Shown: one piece after another, positions 1 to 9,348 of the stretch | Layout: each line of letters opens with the position of its first letter | How positions within the stretch are numbered: the first letter of the stretch is position 1 | Assembly: GCA_021372005.1 (NCBI GenBank) | Contig: JAJFVC010000021.1 | Coordinates: forward strand, 26,374 to 90,373 | Source: Planctomycetaceae bacterium | GTDB taxonomy: Bacteria; Planctomycetota; Planctomycetia; Pirellulales; Thermoguttaceae | Reading direction: 5' to 3' | Length of the DNA stretch: 64,000 bases | The notes under the pieces: generated by a model | Database searches by the model: none | What the model saw: only the letters and a program-made list of their open reading frames with translations | What the model was told of the DNA's origin: nothing | Position numbers and translations under genes: made by a program

Positions 1-2
1 CG

Positions 3-1004
3 AGCTTCTGCGTCCTGGGACCGCTGCTGGCTCGACGTCGCAAGGCCGTCGTCCCGCTGCCCGGCGGATGTCGCATCGGCGACCGTCCGGTCGATCTGCA
101 TTGGAAAGGGCTGGCCGCCTTGGGCGCGGACCTCCGACTGGAACACGGCTGCGTGGTGGCCGAGGCGCGGCGACTGACCGGCGCGACCATCGAGTTGTCC
201 GGTCCCCGCGGCCCAAGCGTCACCGGCACGGCGAACGTCATGAGCGCGGCCGTGCTGGCCCGCGGCGTCACGATCCTCCGCGACGCGGCGTTGGAACCGG
301 AAATTGTCGACTTGGGTTGTTTCTTGACCGCGTTGGGCGCGAAGATCGAGGGCCTTGGAACGTCAACTCTGCGCATTGAAGGCGTCGAACAACTCGGGGG
401 CGCCCGACACCGGCTGATTCCCGATCGGATCGAAGCGGCCACGCTGCTCCTGGCCGCCGCCATCACCCGCGGCTCGGCCACCGTGCTCGATGTGCGACCC
501 GATCACCTGCAAACCGTACTCGAAAAACTTCGAGCCGCCGGCGCTGCGGTGGACGTCGGCGCCGATCGCGTGTCAATCGCCGCGACCGGACCCGTGCAGC
601 CTGCGAGCGTCATCGCCGAACCGTTCCCCGGCCTGCCAACCGACGTGCAAGCCCAATGGACGGCCCTGATGTCGCTGGCCGACGGAACTTGCACGGTGCA
701 GGACCTGGTTTTCAGCGGTCGGTTTTCGCACGTCGCCGAGTTGAACCGATTGGGTGCGTGCATCGCCTGCCGCGACGACATTGCCACGATCAACGGCGTC
801 CCGCGACTCGAAGGCACTTCGGTTGCCGCATCCGACCTGCGGGCCAGCGCCGCCCTGGTGCTGGCGGGTCTGGCGGCCGACGGCCCAACCACCGTCGAAC
901 ACATCCACCATCTGGACCGCGGCTATCAACGGCTCGACGAGAAGCTCCGGAGGCTTGGCGCACAGATCGAGCGAATCGGACTCCCCGTGGAGTCAGCCCT
1001 CTGA
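3..1004 (+). CDS. murA: UDP-N-acetylglucosamine 1-carboxyvinyltransferase (MurA), 5'-truncated
   Basis: First committed cytoplasmic step of peptidoglycan synthesis: transfer of enolpyruvate from PEP to UDP-GlcNAc. The reading frame is open from base 3, so the start lies outside the window and about 333 C-terminal residues of the usual ~420 are present. The visible N-terminal part has the family signature VLGPLLARRR and then PGGCRIGDRPVD, whose Cys is the position attacked by PEP and fosfomycin in MurA. Downstream sequence fits the inside-out alpha/beta fold of EPSP-synthase-like enzymes (a TVLDVRPDHL-type stretch, then a final helix with YQRLDEKLRRLGA). It ends at a TGA about 330 bases before the next gene. 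The Cys (not Asp) variant predicts fosfomycin sensitivity; that is family knowledge, not tested here. Confidence 0.93.
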   Translation, partial: SFCVLGPLLARRRKAVVPLPGGCRIGDRPVDLHWKGLAALGADLRLEHGCVVAEARRLTGATIELSGPRGPSVTGTANVMSAAVLARGVTILRDAALEPEIVDLGCFLTALGAKIEGLGTSTLRIEGVEQLGGARHRLIPDRIEAATLLLAAAITRGSATVLDVRPDHLQTVLEKLRAAGAAVDVGADRVSIAATGPVQPASVIAEPFPGLPTDVQAQWTALMSLADGTCTVQDLVFSGRFSHVAELNRLGACIACRDDIATINGVPRLEGTSVAASDLRASAALVLAGLAADGPTTVEHIHHLDRGYQRLDEKLRRLGAQIERIGLPVESAL

Positions 1005-1337
1005 CTGAGTCTTCAAAAACCGCATCCCCCCCCCTCTGCGTTTGGTCGACGTTTGAAGACTTTGGACCTTCGCCCCTCGGCCCGTTGGGCAAGATGCGTT
1101 GAAATGCGACATTCGGTCGTGTTTTTCGCAACCCAAACGCCAAAAATACATCTTTTGGGTTATGGCAAAATGACCTTTCGTAACCGCTCTTGTTAAACCG
1201 TGCGGGTTAGAAAAGCTGAAGATACTGCCGTAAAGGACCGATTAGTCTGACGGGCCTGTCGCTTTTGACGACTGTAGCGATTGGAACGACTACGCTGACC
1301 CTGCGGCCGACGCTTTTCGCACGAGGAGGTCCGGATT
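1005..1337. other. 333-base intergenic region between murA and the autotransporter gene
   Basis: No convincing ORF. It contains an 8-bp inverted repeat, AACCCAAA (1130-1137) with TTTGGGTT (1154-1161), around a 16-base loop. No T-run follows, so it is weak as an intrinsic terminator. A TTGACG at 1265-1270 could be a -35 box for the downstream gene, but the -10 is poor. The last bases hold a strong GAGGAGGT ribosome-binding site (1323-1330) for the GTG at 1338. Confidence 0.5.
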
Positions 1338-4300
1338 GTGAAAAATTGGCTTGAAACAAGGTGTTTCTCGCGTCACGTGCTCGCCACCGTTTTGCCAATT
1401 TGGGCTTTTTTGGCCGTGTGGCTCCTCTCCGGTCTCTCGGCTAGGGCCCAGACCGCGGTTGCTGCGCCTCAAGAGGTGGACACCCCCATGTCATACAACG
1501 GGGCTACCAATTGGGGAGACTTCCTGTTCCGTGCGCAATTTCACACCGAGGGCTACGGCGAAGGGTCCGGCAAGGGTGTGTTGGGATTGAACCGGACCAA
1601 ATTGTTCGACGGTTTCGCAGTGTTCGGCGACGCCGCCTTTCGCGTGGACGACTACAGCCGTCCGAGCCCCAGTCTCGGCGGCGGTTTACGTTTTCAATAT
1701 CAAGACTGGCTCGGGGGCAACCAGCGCATCGGCGGCGTCAACGCCTGGTACGACGGCAACAACATCACGAACGACGACCACTCGGGCACGTATTTCCAAC
1801 AGTTCGGCTTCGGCTTGGAATCGTTGGGCGAGTTGTGGGACTTCCGATTAAACGCAAATTTCCCTATTGGCAAAAAACAGCACCAAGGTGGAAAAGTCAG
1901 CGTCGGCGATCCTTACTTTTCGCAGCACTGGCTGGTCACTGACTATCAACAATACACCGAAGACGCCCTGACACAGGTCGACCTTGAGGCCGCCCGACGC
2001 CTCGGCGATCGAAATGTCTGGGCTTTCGCCGGCGCATATTATCTGGACGGCGAGGGCGAAGACGCGTTTGGCGGCAAGGCAGGCTTGCGCGGCTACCTGG
2101 CTCAAGACGTCGCGGCCAGCATCACCGTCTCGAACGACAAACTGTTCAACACCGTCGCCATGTTCAGCGTGACATGGTTTCTGGACAACACCAATCGACG
2201 GGCGGAGATGGCCCCGGTCTGCCTGGACCAGCGGTGGCGCGAGCCCGTTCAACGCACGGATTACGTCGTAGTGCACAGTCGCTGGGAAAAAGGCGTCGGC
2301 GACGCGATGACCGATTCCGATGGCAACGTCTTGTACTTCGTTCACACCAGCAGCACCGCGTCGGCCGGCGGCAACGGCACCTACGAGAATCCCTATTCCA
2401 CGTTGGCCGCCGCACAAAACAACTCCTCCGAAGGCGACTACATCTTCCTGCACGCCAATAGCGTCTTCAACGATCAATCGATCACGCTCAAAGAATCGCA
2501 AAAACTGTGGGGCGACGGCGTCACCCATACCGTGTTGACGCAATACGGCACGAAGACGGTGCCGAAGCAAACCGGCGCAACACCGATCCTCCAAAACTCC
2601 AGTGGCTACGCTATCACGTTGGCCAACGACACCGAGGTGTCCGGTGTCACCATCTCCGGCGGCCAAGGCGGCATCACCGGCAGCAGCCTGACCCACGTCG
2701 CCATCGACCGCGTCACCATCGGCAGCACAACCAGCTACGGCGTCAATCTCCAAAACTCCAGCGGCACCGTCACCATCGACCAGTTCGCCTACAGTGGCGG
2801 AACCACCGGCGCCGGCGGCATCCTGTTCTCCAACTACAACGGCACGGCGACCATCACCGATTCGACCCTCACCGGCGGATCGGGCACCGGCGTGGCCATC
2901 GCCAGTTCCAACGGCAGCTTCTCCATTACGGATAGCTCGTTGTCCAACACGGGCGACGCCGCCTTGAGCGTCAGCGGCGGAGCGGCCAGCGTCGCTTTCA
3001 CCGGCACGATCACTCAGGCCAACACCGGCGCCGCATTGTCCGTCTCCGGCGGGCACACCGGCGTGGTCTCGTTGGCTCCCACCACCACCGGCAACAACGT
3101 CGTCACGGCGACCGGCGGCACCGGCCTGGTCTTTAACAACGCCGACGGCGTTTACACGATCGGCCAAACCAAACTCACCGGCGGATCGGCCGGCGTCAGC
3201 ATCACCAACGGTTCCGACGGCACGTTCAACTTCAGCGCCTGCACGATCACCAGCCCTGAAACTACCGCTTTCAACGTTAGCGGCGGATCGGCCAATGTCG
3301 CCTTCACCGGCAAAATCACCCAGGCGGATGACTATGCCGCTGTGGCCATCGGCGGCGGCCACACCGGAACGGTCACCTTCACCTCCACAGGCACTAGCAC
3401 GGACGTCATCACGGCCACCGGTGGCACAGGCCTGGTCTTCAACAACGCCGACGGCGTCTATACAATCGGCCAGACGCACCTCACCGGCGGATCGGCTGCT
3501 GTCAGCATGACCAACTCCGACGGCACGTTCACCTTCAGCGCGTGCACGATCACCAGCCCTGAAGCTACCGCTTTCAACGTTAGCGGCGGATCGGCCAACG
3601 TCGCCTTCACCGGTTCGATCAGTCAAGCCAACGACTACGCCGCCGTAGCCATTGGCGGCAGCCACACCGGCTCCGTCACCTTCGCCACCAGTGGAACCGA
3701 CTCGGTCGACGTCGTTACGGCCACCGGCGGAACGGGCCTGGTCTTCAATGGCGCGGATGGCAAGTACACCTTCGGCCGCACGCACCTCACCGGCGGATCG
3801 GCCGGCGTCAGCATCACCAATGACTCCGACGGCACGTTCACCTTCAGCGCCTGCACAATCACCAACCCCAAGGCCACCGCCTTCAACATTAGCGGCGGAT
3901 CGGCCAACGTCGCCTTCACCGGTTCGATCAGCCAAGCCAACGATTACGCCACCGTGGCCATCGGCGGCAACCACACTGGAACGGTCACCTTCACGGCCGG
4001 CTCCACCGGCACGGATGTCATCACGGCCACCGCCGGCACCGGTTTGGCCTTCAATGGCGCGGATGGCAAGTATACGTTCAGCCGCACGCACCTCACCGGC
4101 GGATCGGCGGCTGTCAGCATGACCGATTCCGACGGCACGTTCACCTTCAGCGACTGCACAATCACCAGTCCCAAGGCCACCGCTTTCAATATCAGCGGCG
4201 GATCGGCCAACGTCGTTCTCACCGGCTCGATCAGCCAAGCCAACAATTACGCCGCCGTGGCCATCGGCGGCGGCCACACCGGCACGGTCATCATCGCTAC

Positions 4301-5747
4301 AGGCGTCGCCGGCCAAGACGTCATCACGGCCACCGGCGGAACGGGCTTGGTCTTCGACGGCGCGGACGGCAAGTATACGTTCAGCCGCACGCACCTCACC
4401 GGCGGGTCGGCCGGCGTTAGCATGACCGATTCCGACGGCACGTTCACCTTCAGCGCCTGTACAATCACCAGTCCCGAAGCCGTCGCCCTGAACATCAGCG
4501 GTGGATCGGCCACCGTCAACTTCACCGGTTCGATCACCCAGGCGAAGGATCACCAAGTCGTGGCGATCAAAAACATGACGAGCGGATCCGTCACGATCGC
4601 CGCACCGGTCACGGCCGAAATGCAGGGCGTCTCCTTGACGGGCAACACCAATACGACGGTCGCCTTCACCGGCGCCGTCAACCTCACCACCGGCACGAAC
4701 GACGCGGTGGCCATGGCCAACAACACGGGCTCAAATATCAAATTCACCGGCGGTTTGACCATCGAGACCGAAGGCGGCGACGGCTTCTCGGCCACCAACG
4801 GCGGCACGGTCACCGTCAGCGGAGGCAGCAACACGCTGACCAGCGGATCCGGCTCCGGATTGGTCCTCACGGATGTGGCCGTCGGCAGCAGCGGCGTGAC
4901 CTTCGCCACCATCGCGGTCGACGGCGCCGCCAACGGCATCCTGCTGGACAACGTGACCGGCGGATCCGTCAGCGTCAGCGGCGGCTCGATCAGCAACACC
5001 ACCGGCGCGGCCGTTAGCCTGACCAATGCGGCGAATGTCTCACTCGCCAACTTGACTCTGTCGAACGCCGGCGGCGACGGCATCACGATCGCTCACGACG
5101 ACGCCAACGCCATGACCGTCTCGGTCACCGACACAACGATCAACACCTTCGGCGACCAGGGCATCGCGGTGTCCTCGATGGGCTCCGGTACGATGACCGT
5201 CACGCTCGGCTCCAACACGATCACCGGCGCCACCGGTCACGAAAGCATCGCAGTTGCGATCGGCGATCCGTCGTCGAAGACCTACTTGACCGTCAGCGGC
5301 AACACGGTCAACAACTCGGCCGGCGACTACGCCGCCTTGGCCTTGAACGTCTCCGGCACCACCAGCACCAAGACGGTGACCACGCTGATCAGCAACAATA
5401 CGTTCCTCAACCAGAGCGGCTCGACGACGGCGACGTTCTCGATGGTTAACTCCGGATTGGGCACGCTGAACACCACGGTGACCAACAACACGTTCAACAA
5501 CGGCGGCGCTGGCGACGAGTGCTTGATCCAGTCGAACGCCAACACGGCAGTCGTGTTCCTCGAACTCGAGAACAATACGGCCGGCGGCGGCACGGGCGTC
5601 TACAACCTGACGAACGGCTCCGGCACCTTCAAGGTGTACGACCTGACGACGATCAGCGGCACCGACACCACCAACAGCGGTGTGACCAACTTCAACCCCG
5701 ACATCACGAAGTTCTCGAACAGCACGACCGAGCCGCCGACGCCGTAA
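1338..5747 (+). CDS. Secreted inverse-autotransporter-like protein with beta-helix passenger
   Basis: A 1469-residue predicted outer-membrane or surface protein. Residues 1-38 are a signal peptide (hydrophobic core, then SARAQ). Residues ~50-290 are rich in aromatic/glycine beta strands (GGGLRFQYQDWL, GGVNAWYDGN, AGAYYLDGEG, GLRGYLAQDV, FSVTWFLDN) and fit the invasin/intimin-type inverse autotransporter barrel. From ~330 comes a right-handed parallel beta-helix beginning GGNGTYENPYSTLAAA. It includes five 101-102-residue tandem repeats (residues ~594-1100), then more Ser/Thr/Gly/Asn-rich coils to the C terminus. The N-terminal barrel with C-terminal passenger order is what defines inverse autotransporters. 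GTG start chosen for the GAGGAGGT site seven bases upstream and the signal peptide. Likely an adhesin or surface-layer component; ligand unknown. Confidence 0.8.
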   Translation: MKNWLETRCFSRHVLATVLPIWAFLAVWLLSGLSARAQTAVAAPQEVDTPMSYNGATNWGDFLFRAQFHTEGYGEGSGKGVLGLNRTKLFDGFAVFGDAAFRVDDYSRPSPSLGGGLRFQYQDWLGGNQRIGGVNAWYDGNNITNDDHSGTYFQQFGFGLESLGELWDFRLNANFPIGKKQHQGGKVSVGDPYFSQHWLVTDYQQYTEDALTQVDLEAARRLGDRNVWAFAGAYYLDGEGEDAFGGKAGLRGYLAQDVAASITVSNDKLFNTVAMFSVTWFLDNTNRRAEMAPVCLDQRWREPVQRTDYVVVHSRWEKGVGDAMTDSDGNVLYFVHTSSTASAGGNGTYENPYSTLAAAQNNSSEGDYIFLHANSVFNDQSITLKESQKLWGDGVTHTVLTQYGTKTVPKQTGATPILQNSSGYAITLANDTEVSGVTISGGQGGITGSSLTHVAIDRVTIGSTTSYGVNLQNSSGTVTIDQFAYSGGTTGAGGILFSNYNGTATITDSTLTGGSGTGVAIASSNGSFSITDSSLSNTGDAALSVSGGAASVAFTGTITQANTGAALSVSGGHTGVVSLAPTTTGNNVVTATGGTGLVFNNADGVYTIGQTKLTGGSAGVSITNGSDGTFNFSACTITSPETTAFNVSGGSANVAFTGKITQADDYAAVAIGGGHTGTVTFTSTGTSTDVITATGGTGLVFNNADGVYTIGQTHLTGGSAAVSMTNSDGTFTFSACTITSPEATAFNVSGGSANVAFTGSISQANDYAAVAIGGSHTGSVTFATSGTDSVDVVTATGGTGLVFNGADGKYTFGRTHLTGGSAGVSITNDSDGTFTFSACTITNPKATAFNISGGSANVAFTGSISQANDYATVAIGGNHTGTVTFTAGSTGTDVITATAGTGLAFNGADGKYTFSRTHLTGGSAAVSMTDSDGTFTFSDCTITSPKATAFNISGGSANVVLTGSISQANNYAAVAIGGGHTGTVIIATGVAGQDVITATGGTGLVFDGADGKYTFSRTHLTGGSAGVSMTDSDGTFTFSACTITSPEAVALNISGGSATVNFTGSITQAKDHQVVAIKNMTSGSVTIAAPVTAEMQGVSLTGNTNTTVAFTGAVNLTTGTNDAVAMANNTGSNIKFTGGLTIETEGGDGFSATNGGTVTVSGGSNTLTSGSGSGLVLTDVAVGSSGVTFATIAVDGAANGILLDNVTGGSVSVSGGSISNTTGAAVSLTNAANVSLANLTLSNAGGDGITIAHDDANAMTVSVTDTTINTFGDQGIAVSSMGSGTMTVTLGSNTITGATGHESIAVAIGDPSSKTYLTVSGNTVNNSAGDYAALALNVSGTTSTKTVTTLISNNTFLNQSGSTTATFSMVNSGLGTLNTTVTNNTFNNGGAGDECLIQSNANTAVVFLELENNTAGGGTGVYNLTNGSGTFKVYDLTTISGTDTTNSGVTNFNPDITKFSNSTTEPPTP
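3117..4640 (+). repeat. Five tandem ~306-bp in-frame repeats in the beta-helix passenger
   Basis: The unit beginning GGCACCGGCCTGGTCTT recurs at 3117, 3423, 3729, 4035 and 4338, giving periods of 306, 306, 306 and 303 bases (102, 102, 102 and 101 codons). Each unit encodes GTGLVF, then YT or YTF, HLTGGSA, SDGTF, SACTITSP or a close variant, then SGGSANVAFTG. Copies 3-5 share GADGKYTF; copies 1-2 have NADGVYTI. A degenerate half-unit precedes the array (about 2940-3116) and the sequence diverges after about 4640. Confidence 0.9.
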
Positions 5748-5757
5748 TCGCCCGGGC

Positions 5758-6396
5758 TTATCGACGCGGCGAAGAGGAAGTCGCGGAATGGTCGGCGGTC
5801 GCCGGCGCACCCGCTCCAAGCGACTTGCTGCGAAGCTTTACGATCACTTCGGCCGTGATGTCGTGGGCGTCGTCGAACGTCAGCAACACCGTGTCGTTCT
5901 TCGTGACCACTACGCCCAGACCGCGTTGGGCCGCGACAGCCTTGGCTACGGGCGTAACTTCCTCACGGAACTGCTGAATCAGTTGCTGCCGGTAGGTGTT
6001 CAGGTTGTTTTGGGCCGTCTGCTTCGCGCGATTCAGTTGGAGCCCCATCTCTCGCTCGAGTCCGACCAATTGCTGTTTCTTCGCTTCGGGATTTGCGCCG
6101 TTCGGCGCCGGTTGCGACGCCAGATCGCGGGCCGTTTGTTGATATTTCTCTTGAAGCGATGTTTGCAACGTTCGCAACTGCTGGTTCAACGACGCCTGGC
6201 CGTCGTTCATTTGCTTCAACATCGAGGCGTCGCGGCCAAGCTGGCGGGCCACCTCGTCCAGATCGACCACGGCCACGCCGCTGAGACGACTGCTTGCCGC
6301 GCCAAAAAACGACGACAGGCCGTTGTTTCCACATCCTCCGATCGTCAGACAACCCAAGCCGACCACGACGGACCAGGTAAACAGGCGGCGGCACAT
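5758..6396 (-). CDS. OmpH/Skp-like periplasmic lipoprotein
   Basis: 212 residues. It opens with a hydrophobic signal ending in a lipobox-like LTIGGC, so it is probably a lipoprotein. Next comes GVAVVDLDEVARQLG, resembling the start of Skp/OmpH chaperones (VD...V), and a long Gln/Lys/Arg-rich helical segment (about residues 60-150) of coiled-coil type, as in the Skp tentacles. The C-terminal part VAAQRGLGVVVTKNDTVLL matches the family's end strand. Known role of the family: holding unfolded outer-membrane proteins in the periplasm. It is convergent with, and ten bases from, the large autotransporter gene, suggesting (inference) a chaperone for such substrates. AAGGAG lies eight bases before an upstream GTG (6399) and eleven before the ATG used here. 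Confidence 0.72.
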   Translation of the reverse strand: MCRRLFTWSVVVGLGCLTIGGCGNNGLSSFFGAASSRLSGVAVVDLDEVARQLGRDASMLKQMNDGQASLNQQLRTLQTSLQEKYQQTARDLASQPAPNGANPEAKKQQLVGLEREMGLQLNRAKQTAQNNLNTYRQQLIQQFREEVTPVAKAVAAQRGLGVVVTKNDTVLLTFDDAHDITAEVIVKLRSKSLGAGAPATADHSATSSSPRR

Positions 6397-6457
6397 CACT
6401 TTTCGGACTCCTTGCTCAAAAAGGCTCGAATGCGCGGATGTCGTTTGGCCGACCGGG

Positions 6458-6487
6458 CTTATACCAAGAAACTTTCCTCTGAATCAA
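6458..6487 (-). promoter_or_regulatory. Candidate promoter of the OmpH-like gene
   Basis: Minus strand: TTGATT (6482-6487), 18-base spacer, TATAAG (6458-6463). The predicted start of transcription is about 55 bases before the start codon. Confidence 0.45.
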
Positions 6488-6608
6488 GAGGAAAAAATCA
6501 ACAAAATACGCAATCTCGGAAGACAGGACAAGAATACCCCCGAGAAAAAACCCGCCGGACGGACACCGAGCCACGAGACCTAAATTCCCGTCGCCCTGCC
6601 CCGACCAA

Positions 6609-7607
6609 CTATCTGGCCTGCTCTTCTCCGCGATACACCGCCTGCATCAAGATGTTCTTTCTCGAGGTGACGGGGCCCGGCGTCGTGTCGTCGCGCAGCA
6701 CCCCTACCATCATGGCGTATTTCGCGTCCAGATCGTCGGCGTAATGGACCAGCAGGGCCTCGGGCGTCATAGGCAATTTGGGCGATCCCCAATCGGGCCG
6801 GCCTTGGTGTGCGATGATCAGATGCTCGAGCCTCAACAGCACGTCGGAGTCTAAGTCGCTCATCCGCGAGGCGGCCTCTCGCACCATGTCGCGGCCGATC
6901 AGGATATGGCCAATCAGCGAGCCCTCGGGCGTGTGTTCCGCTCCCTCAGGCCGTTGACGCATTTCACGCAGCTTCCCAATATCGTGCAGGATGCCGCCCG
7001 CCACGACCAGGTCTTTGTCCAACGGCGGTTTTAGATCGGGATAGTAGTCGGCATACTTGTCGGCCAGATACACGCAGGTCCGAGCGACGCTCAGCGAATG
7101 CTCCAACAGCCCCCCAACAAACGCATGATGATTGCGCCGCGCCGCTGGATGCTTTAGGATTTGTTCACGGTGGTCGGTCAGGAGCGACTCCACAAGCTTT
7201 CGCAACGCGGGATTTCGGATGTCACGGGCGATCGTCAACAACTCGCCGAACATTGCCTCGGGCTCGAACCGTGATTTCGGCAGACACGCCGTGGGGTCGA
7301 ACCCGTCGGCCACGTCGGCGTCGGTCGCCTCGCGGATTTTTCGGATCTCCAACTGCGGCCCAAAACTCGTCTCCAGATAAACCGCCCGAATCTTGTAAAA
7401 CGTCCCGGGATTCCAAGCGTCGCGGCAATCGGCGGCCCACGGCGAATCGCCCCAAATCGGAAAGCTCACCTCGCGGGCCCCGTCGCGAAATCCGACCCGA
7501 AAATACGGCTTCCCCTGTTTCGTCTTCAGCTCCTCTTTTGCGGTCATCAACAAAAACAGGTCGGCCTCTTGGCCGGACGACAATTCCGAGAGCGTGGCAA
7601 TCGACAT
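6609..7607 (-). CDS. YhaM-family 3'-5' exoribonuclease-like HD protein
   Basis: 332 residues with the YhaM layout. An N-terminal OB-fold-like part (residues ~1-110: EADLFLLMTAKEELKTKQGK, then VSFPIWGD) is followed by a helical linker and an HD-type phosphohydrolase domain. The domain carries HHAFVGGLLEHSLSVART, then GGILHDIGKLRE with the His-Asp metal pair, HILIG and HLIIAHQG. YhaM enzymes are Mn2+-dependent 3'-5' exonucleases of RNA and single-stranded DNA. ATG at 7607 was chosen because the protein then begins MSIATLSEL as in homologues; the 71 residues further upstream in frame are low-complexity and look non-coding. Divergent from the Xer recombinase gene. Confidence 0.82.
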   Translation of the reverse strand: MSIATLSELSSGQEADLFLLMTAKEELKTKQGKPYFRVGFRDGAREVSFPIWGDSPWAADCRDAWNPGTFYKIRAVYLETSFGPQLEIRKIREATDADVADGFDPTACLPKSRFEPEAMFGELLTIARDIRNPALRKLVESLLTDHREQILKHPAARRNHHAFVGGLLEHSLSVARTCVYLADKYADYYPDLKPPLDKDLVVAGGILHDIGKLREMRQRPEGAEHTPEGSLIGHILIGRDMVREAASRMSDLDSDVLLRLEHLIIAHQGRPDWGSPKLPMTPEALLVHYADDLDAKYAMMVGVLRDDTTPGPVTSRKNILMQAVYRGEEQAR

Positions 7608-7878
7608 GAGAACTGTGGGGTTAGAGCCAAATTCACCGCGTCGCAGCCCTGCGGGTTGCGGTTTTGCGGGTTTTGATGGATTGTAGCGAACGGACACGAC
7701 TTTGACGAGCCGCCGATGGCAAGCTGCCCGGTCGCCGGCAAGTCTTTTGGAGCCGGCCCAATCGGCCATCCGAAACCAAAAATACGGACTTCCCACGAAC
7801 GTTGCGACCGTTCCGCCCATGCCGTTGATCCGCCGCCGAATCCGCCTGCAAACCTCGCAACCGCACCGCCCGCCGACG

Positions 7879-8763
7879 ATGGCCAGTTGGCTCGAAGCGT
7901 TCGTAGCCTATTGCGCCGGCGAATGCCACTTGGCCCAAAACACCGTGGCGGCCTATCGCCGCGACCTCGAACATTTCGCCCAATGGCTCGACCGCCGAGA
8001 TCTCCGGAAGCTATCGATCCGCGATCTGGCCGATTACGCCAACTGGCTGCACGCCCGCGACTTGGCCCCGGCCAGCCTCGCCCGGCACCTCGTCTCCTTG
8101 AAGATTTTTTTTCGCTACCTGCAACTCGAAAACGTGATGCAGGACAATCCGGCCGAGTTGCTCGGCAGCCAAAAACTCTGGGAGCGCGTGCCGAAAGTGC
8201 TCAGCGTCGAACAAGTCGATCGATTGCTGAGCGCGCCGGGGCGGACCGATCCGTTTTGGCGGCGCGATCGGGCGATGCTGGAGCTTTTGTACGCCACGGG
8301 CTGCCGGGCCTCGGAAATTTCCGGCCTTCGCGTGCGCGACACGCATCTGAACGAAGGTTTTTGCGTTTGTCACGGCAAGGGCGATAAGGAGCGCATTGTG
8401 CCGTTGGGCGTCCGAGCGGTCGCCGCCGTGCAAAACTATTTGGACGAAGAACGTCCCGTGTTGGCCGCGCGGGCCGGCTCGGCCGTCCAGTGGACGCTGT
8501 TGTCTTGTCGCGGACGGCCGTTGCGGCGCGAACGGATTTGGGAGCTTTTGAAACGTTACGCCGCGCGAGCCGGCATCCCGCCGGAAGTCAGTCCGCACAC
8601 GCTGCGGCACAGTTTCGCCACCCACCTATTGACCGGCGGCGCCGATCTGCGCCAAGTGCAGGAAATGTTGGGCCACGCCAGCATCGCCACCACGCAAATC
8701 TACACCCACGTCGATCCGACGCGGCTCAAGGCGGTCCATCGCCAGTTTCATCCGCGCGCATGA
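7879..8763 (+). CDS. xerD: Site-specific tyrosine recombinase, XerC/XerD family
   Basis: 294 residues, the normal Xer length. The N-terminal SAM-like core-binding domain (residues 1-95; LAQNTVAAYRRDLEHF) is followed by the catalytic domain with all six active-site residues visible: R143 (GCRASE), K167 (HGKGDK), H240 and R243 (HTLRHS), H266 (LGHASI) and Tyr275 (TTQIYTH). Xer recombinases resolve chromosome dimers at dif with FtsK. I chose the ATG at 7879 because it gives the family's usual N terminus; an ATG at 7819 would add 20 basic residues. No integron, phage or transposon genes lie alongside, so a housekeeping role is more likely than mobility. XerC and XerD cannot be told apart here, so the symbol is provisional. 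Confidence 0.87.
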   Translation: MASWLEAFVAYCAGECHLAQNTVAAYRRDLEHFAQWLDRRDLRKLSIRDLADYANWLHARDLAPASLARHLVSLKIFFRYLQLENVMQDNPAELLGSQKLWERVPKVLSVEQVDRLLSAPGRTDPFWRRDRAMLELLYATGCRASEISGLRVRDTHLNEGFCVCHGKGDKERIVPLGVRAVAAVQNYLDEERPVLAARAGSAVQWTLLSCRGRPLRRERIWELLKRYAARAGIPPEVSPHTLRHSFATHLLTGGADLRQVQEMLGHASIATTQIYTHVDPTRLKAVHRQFHPRA

Positions 8764-8795
8764 CGCCGAGCCTCGCGCCCCCCTGCCCTTGCCCG

Positions 8796-9284
8796 TTATT
8801 TTCTGGGCTGCGCGAAACGGATCTTATCGATCAGATGCACGACGCTTTGCCGGTCGTCGCTCAGATAACCGACCATAGCGGTCAACGCCTCGATGACGTA
8901 TTCAAACTTCAGGTCGTAATCGCAATCCAACTCCACTTCCGCGTTGGACGGCGTGGCGGCGGGCCCGCGATCGGCGCCGACGATGCTCAGCATCTGCCGA
9001 TGCAGCTCGGCGAAATTGGCGATCGGGCGCTGTCCCATCTGAATGCCGGCCAGATTGCCGTGGCGATCGGCGCGGAGGCGAATTTCGATCGGCGGCGTTT
9101 GCGTGTCGTCCGGCAGCGTTTGACGCGGCGCCGCCAACGGCATTTTGACGTTGAAATCGCCTTCGGGCGAATAGAGCCGCAGCGACAGCATGAAAAAAAT
9201 AATCAACTGGAAACAGACGTCGATCATCGGCGTCATGTTCATTTCCAGGTTTTCAGGTTCGCCGCCGGATTTTCCGATTTTCAT
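8796..9284 (-). CDS. exbD: ExbD/TolR-family biopolymer transport protein (second copy)
   Basis: 162 residues: a short cytoplasmic N terminus, one membrane segment (residues ~22-41) with the signature NMTPMIDVCFQLIIFF, then a periplasmic domain. The Asp in MTPMIDV is the proton-path residue of ExbD/TolR/MotB-type subunits. Last gene of a minus-strand run: TPR, TPR, ExbB, ExbD, ExbD. The periplasmic domain carries an insertion (VGADRGPAATPSNAE) relative to the copy next to ExbB. The ATG at 9284 is used; an in-frame TTG at 9296 would add four residues. It ends 32 bases from the convergent xer gene. Confidence 0.86.
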   Translation of the reverse strand: MKIGKSGGEPENLEMNMTPMIDVCFQLIIFFMLSLRLYSPEGDFNVKMPLAAPRQTLPDDTQTPPIEIRLRADRHGNLAGIQMGQRPIANFAELHRQMLSIVGADRGPAATPSNAEVELDCDYDLKFEYVIEALTAMVGYLSDDRQSVVHLIDKIRFAQPRK

Positions 9285-9348
9285 GACCGCGTCCAACCAA
9301 CCTCACCAGCCCGAAAACCGTTCGGACCCGCACGTTCTCCGCTCCGCC

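Noticed and set aside
1130..1161. Hairpin after murA as a terminator
   Set aside because: 16-base loop, no T-run; kept only as part of the intergenic description.
1848..4556. A 902-codon open frame on the minus strand of the autotransporter gene
   Set aside because: It is the antisense of the repetitive GC-rich, Ser/Thr/Gly-coding passenger. Its product is low-complexity, has no start context, and the plus-strand gene has a signal peptide and clear domains.
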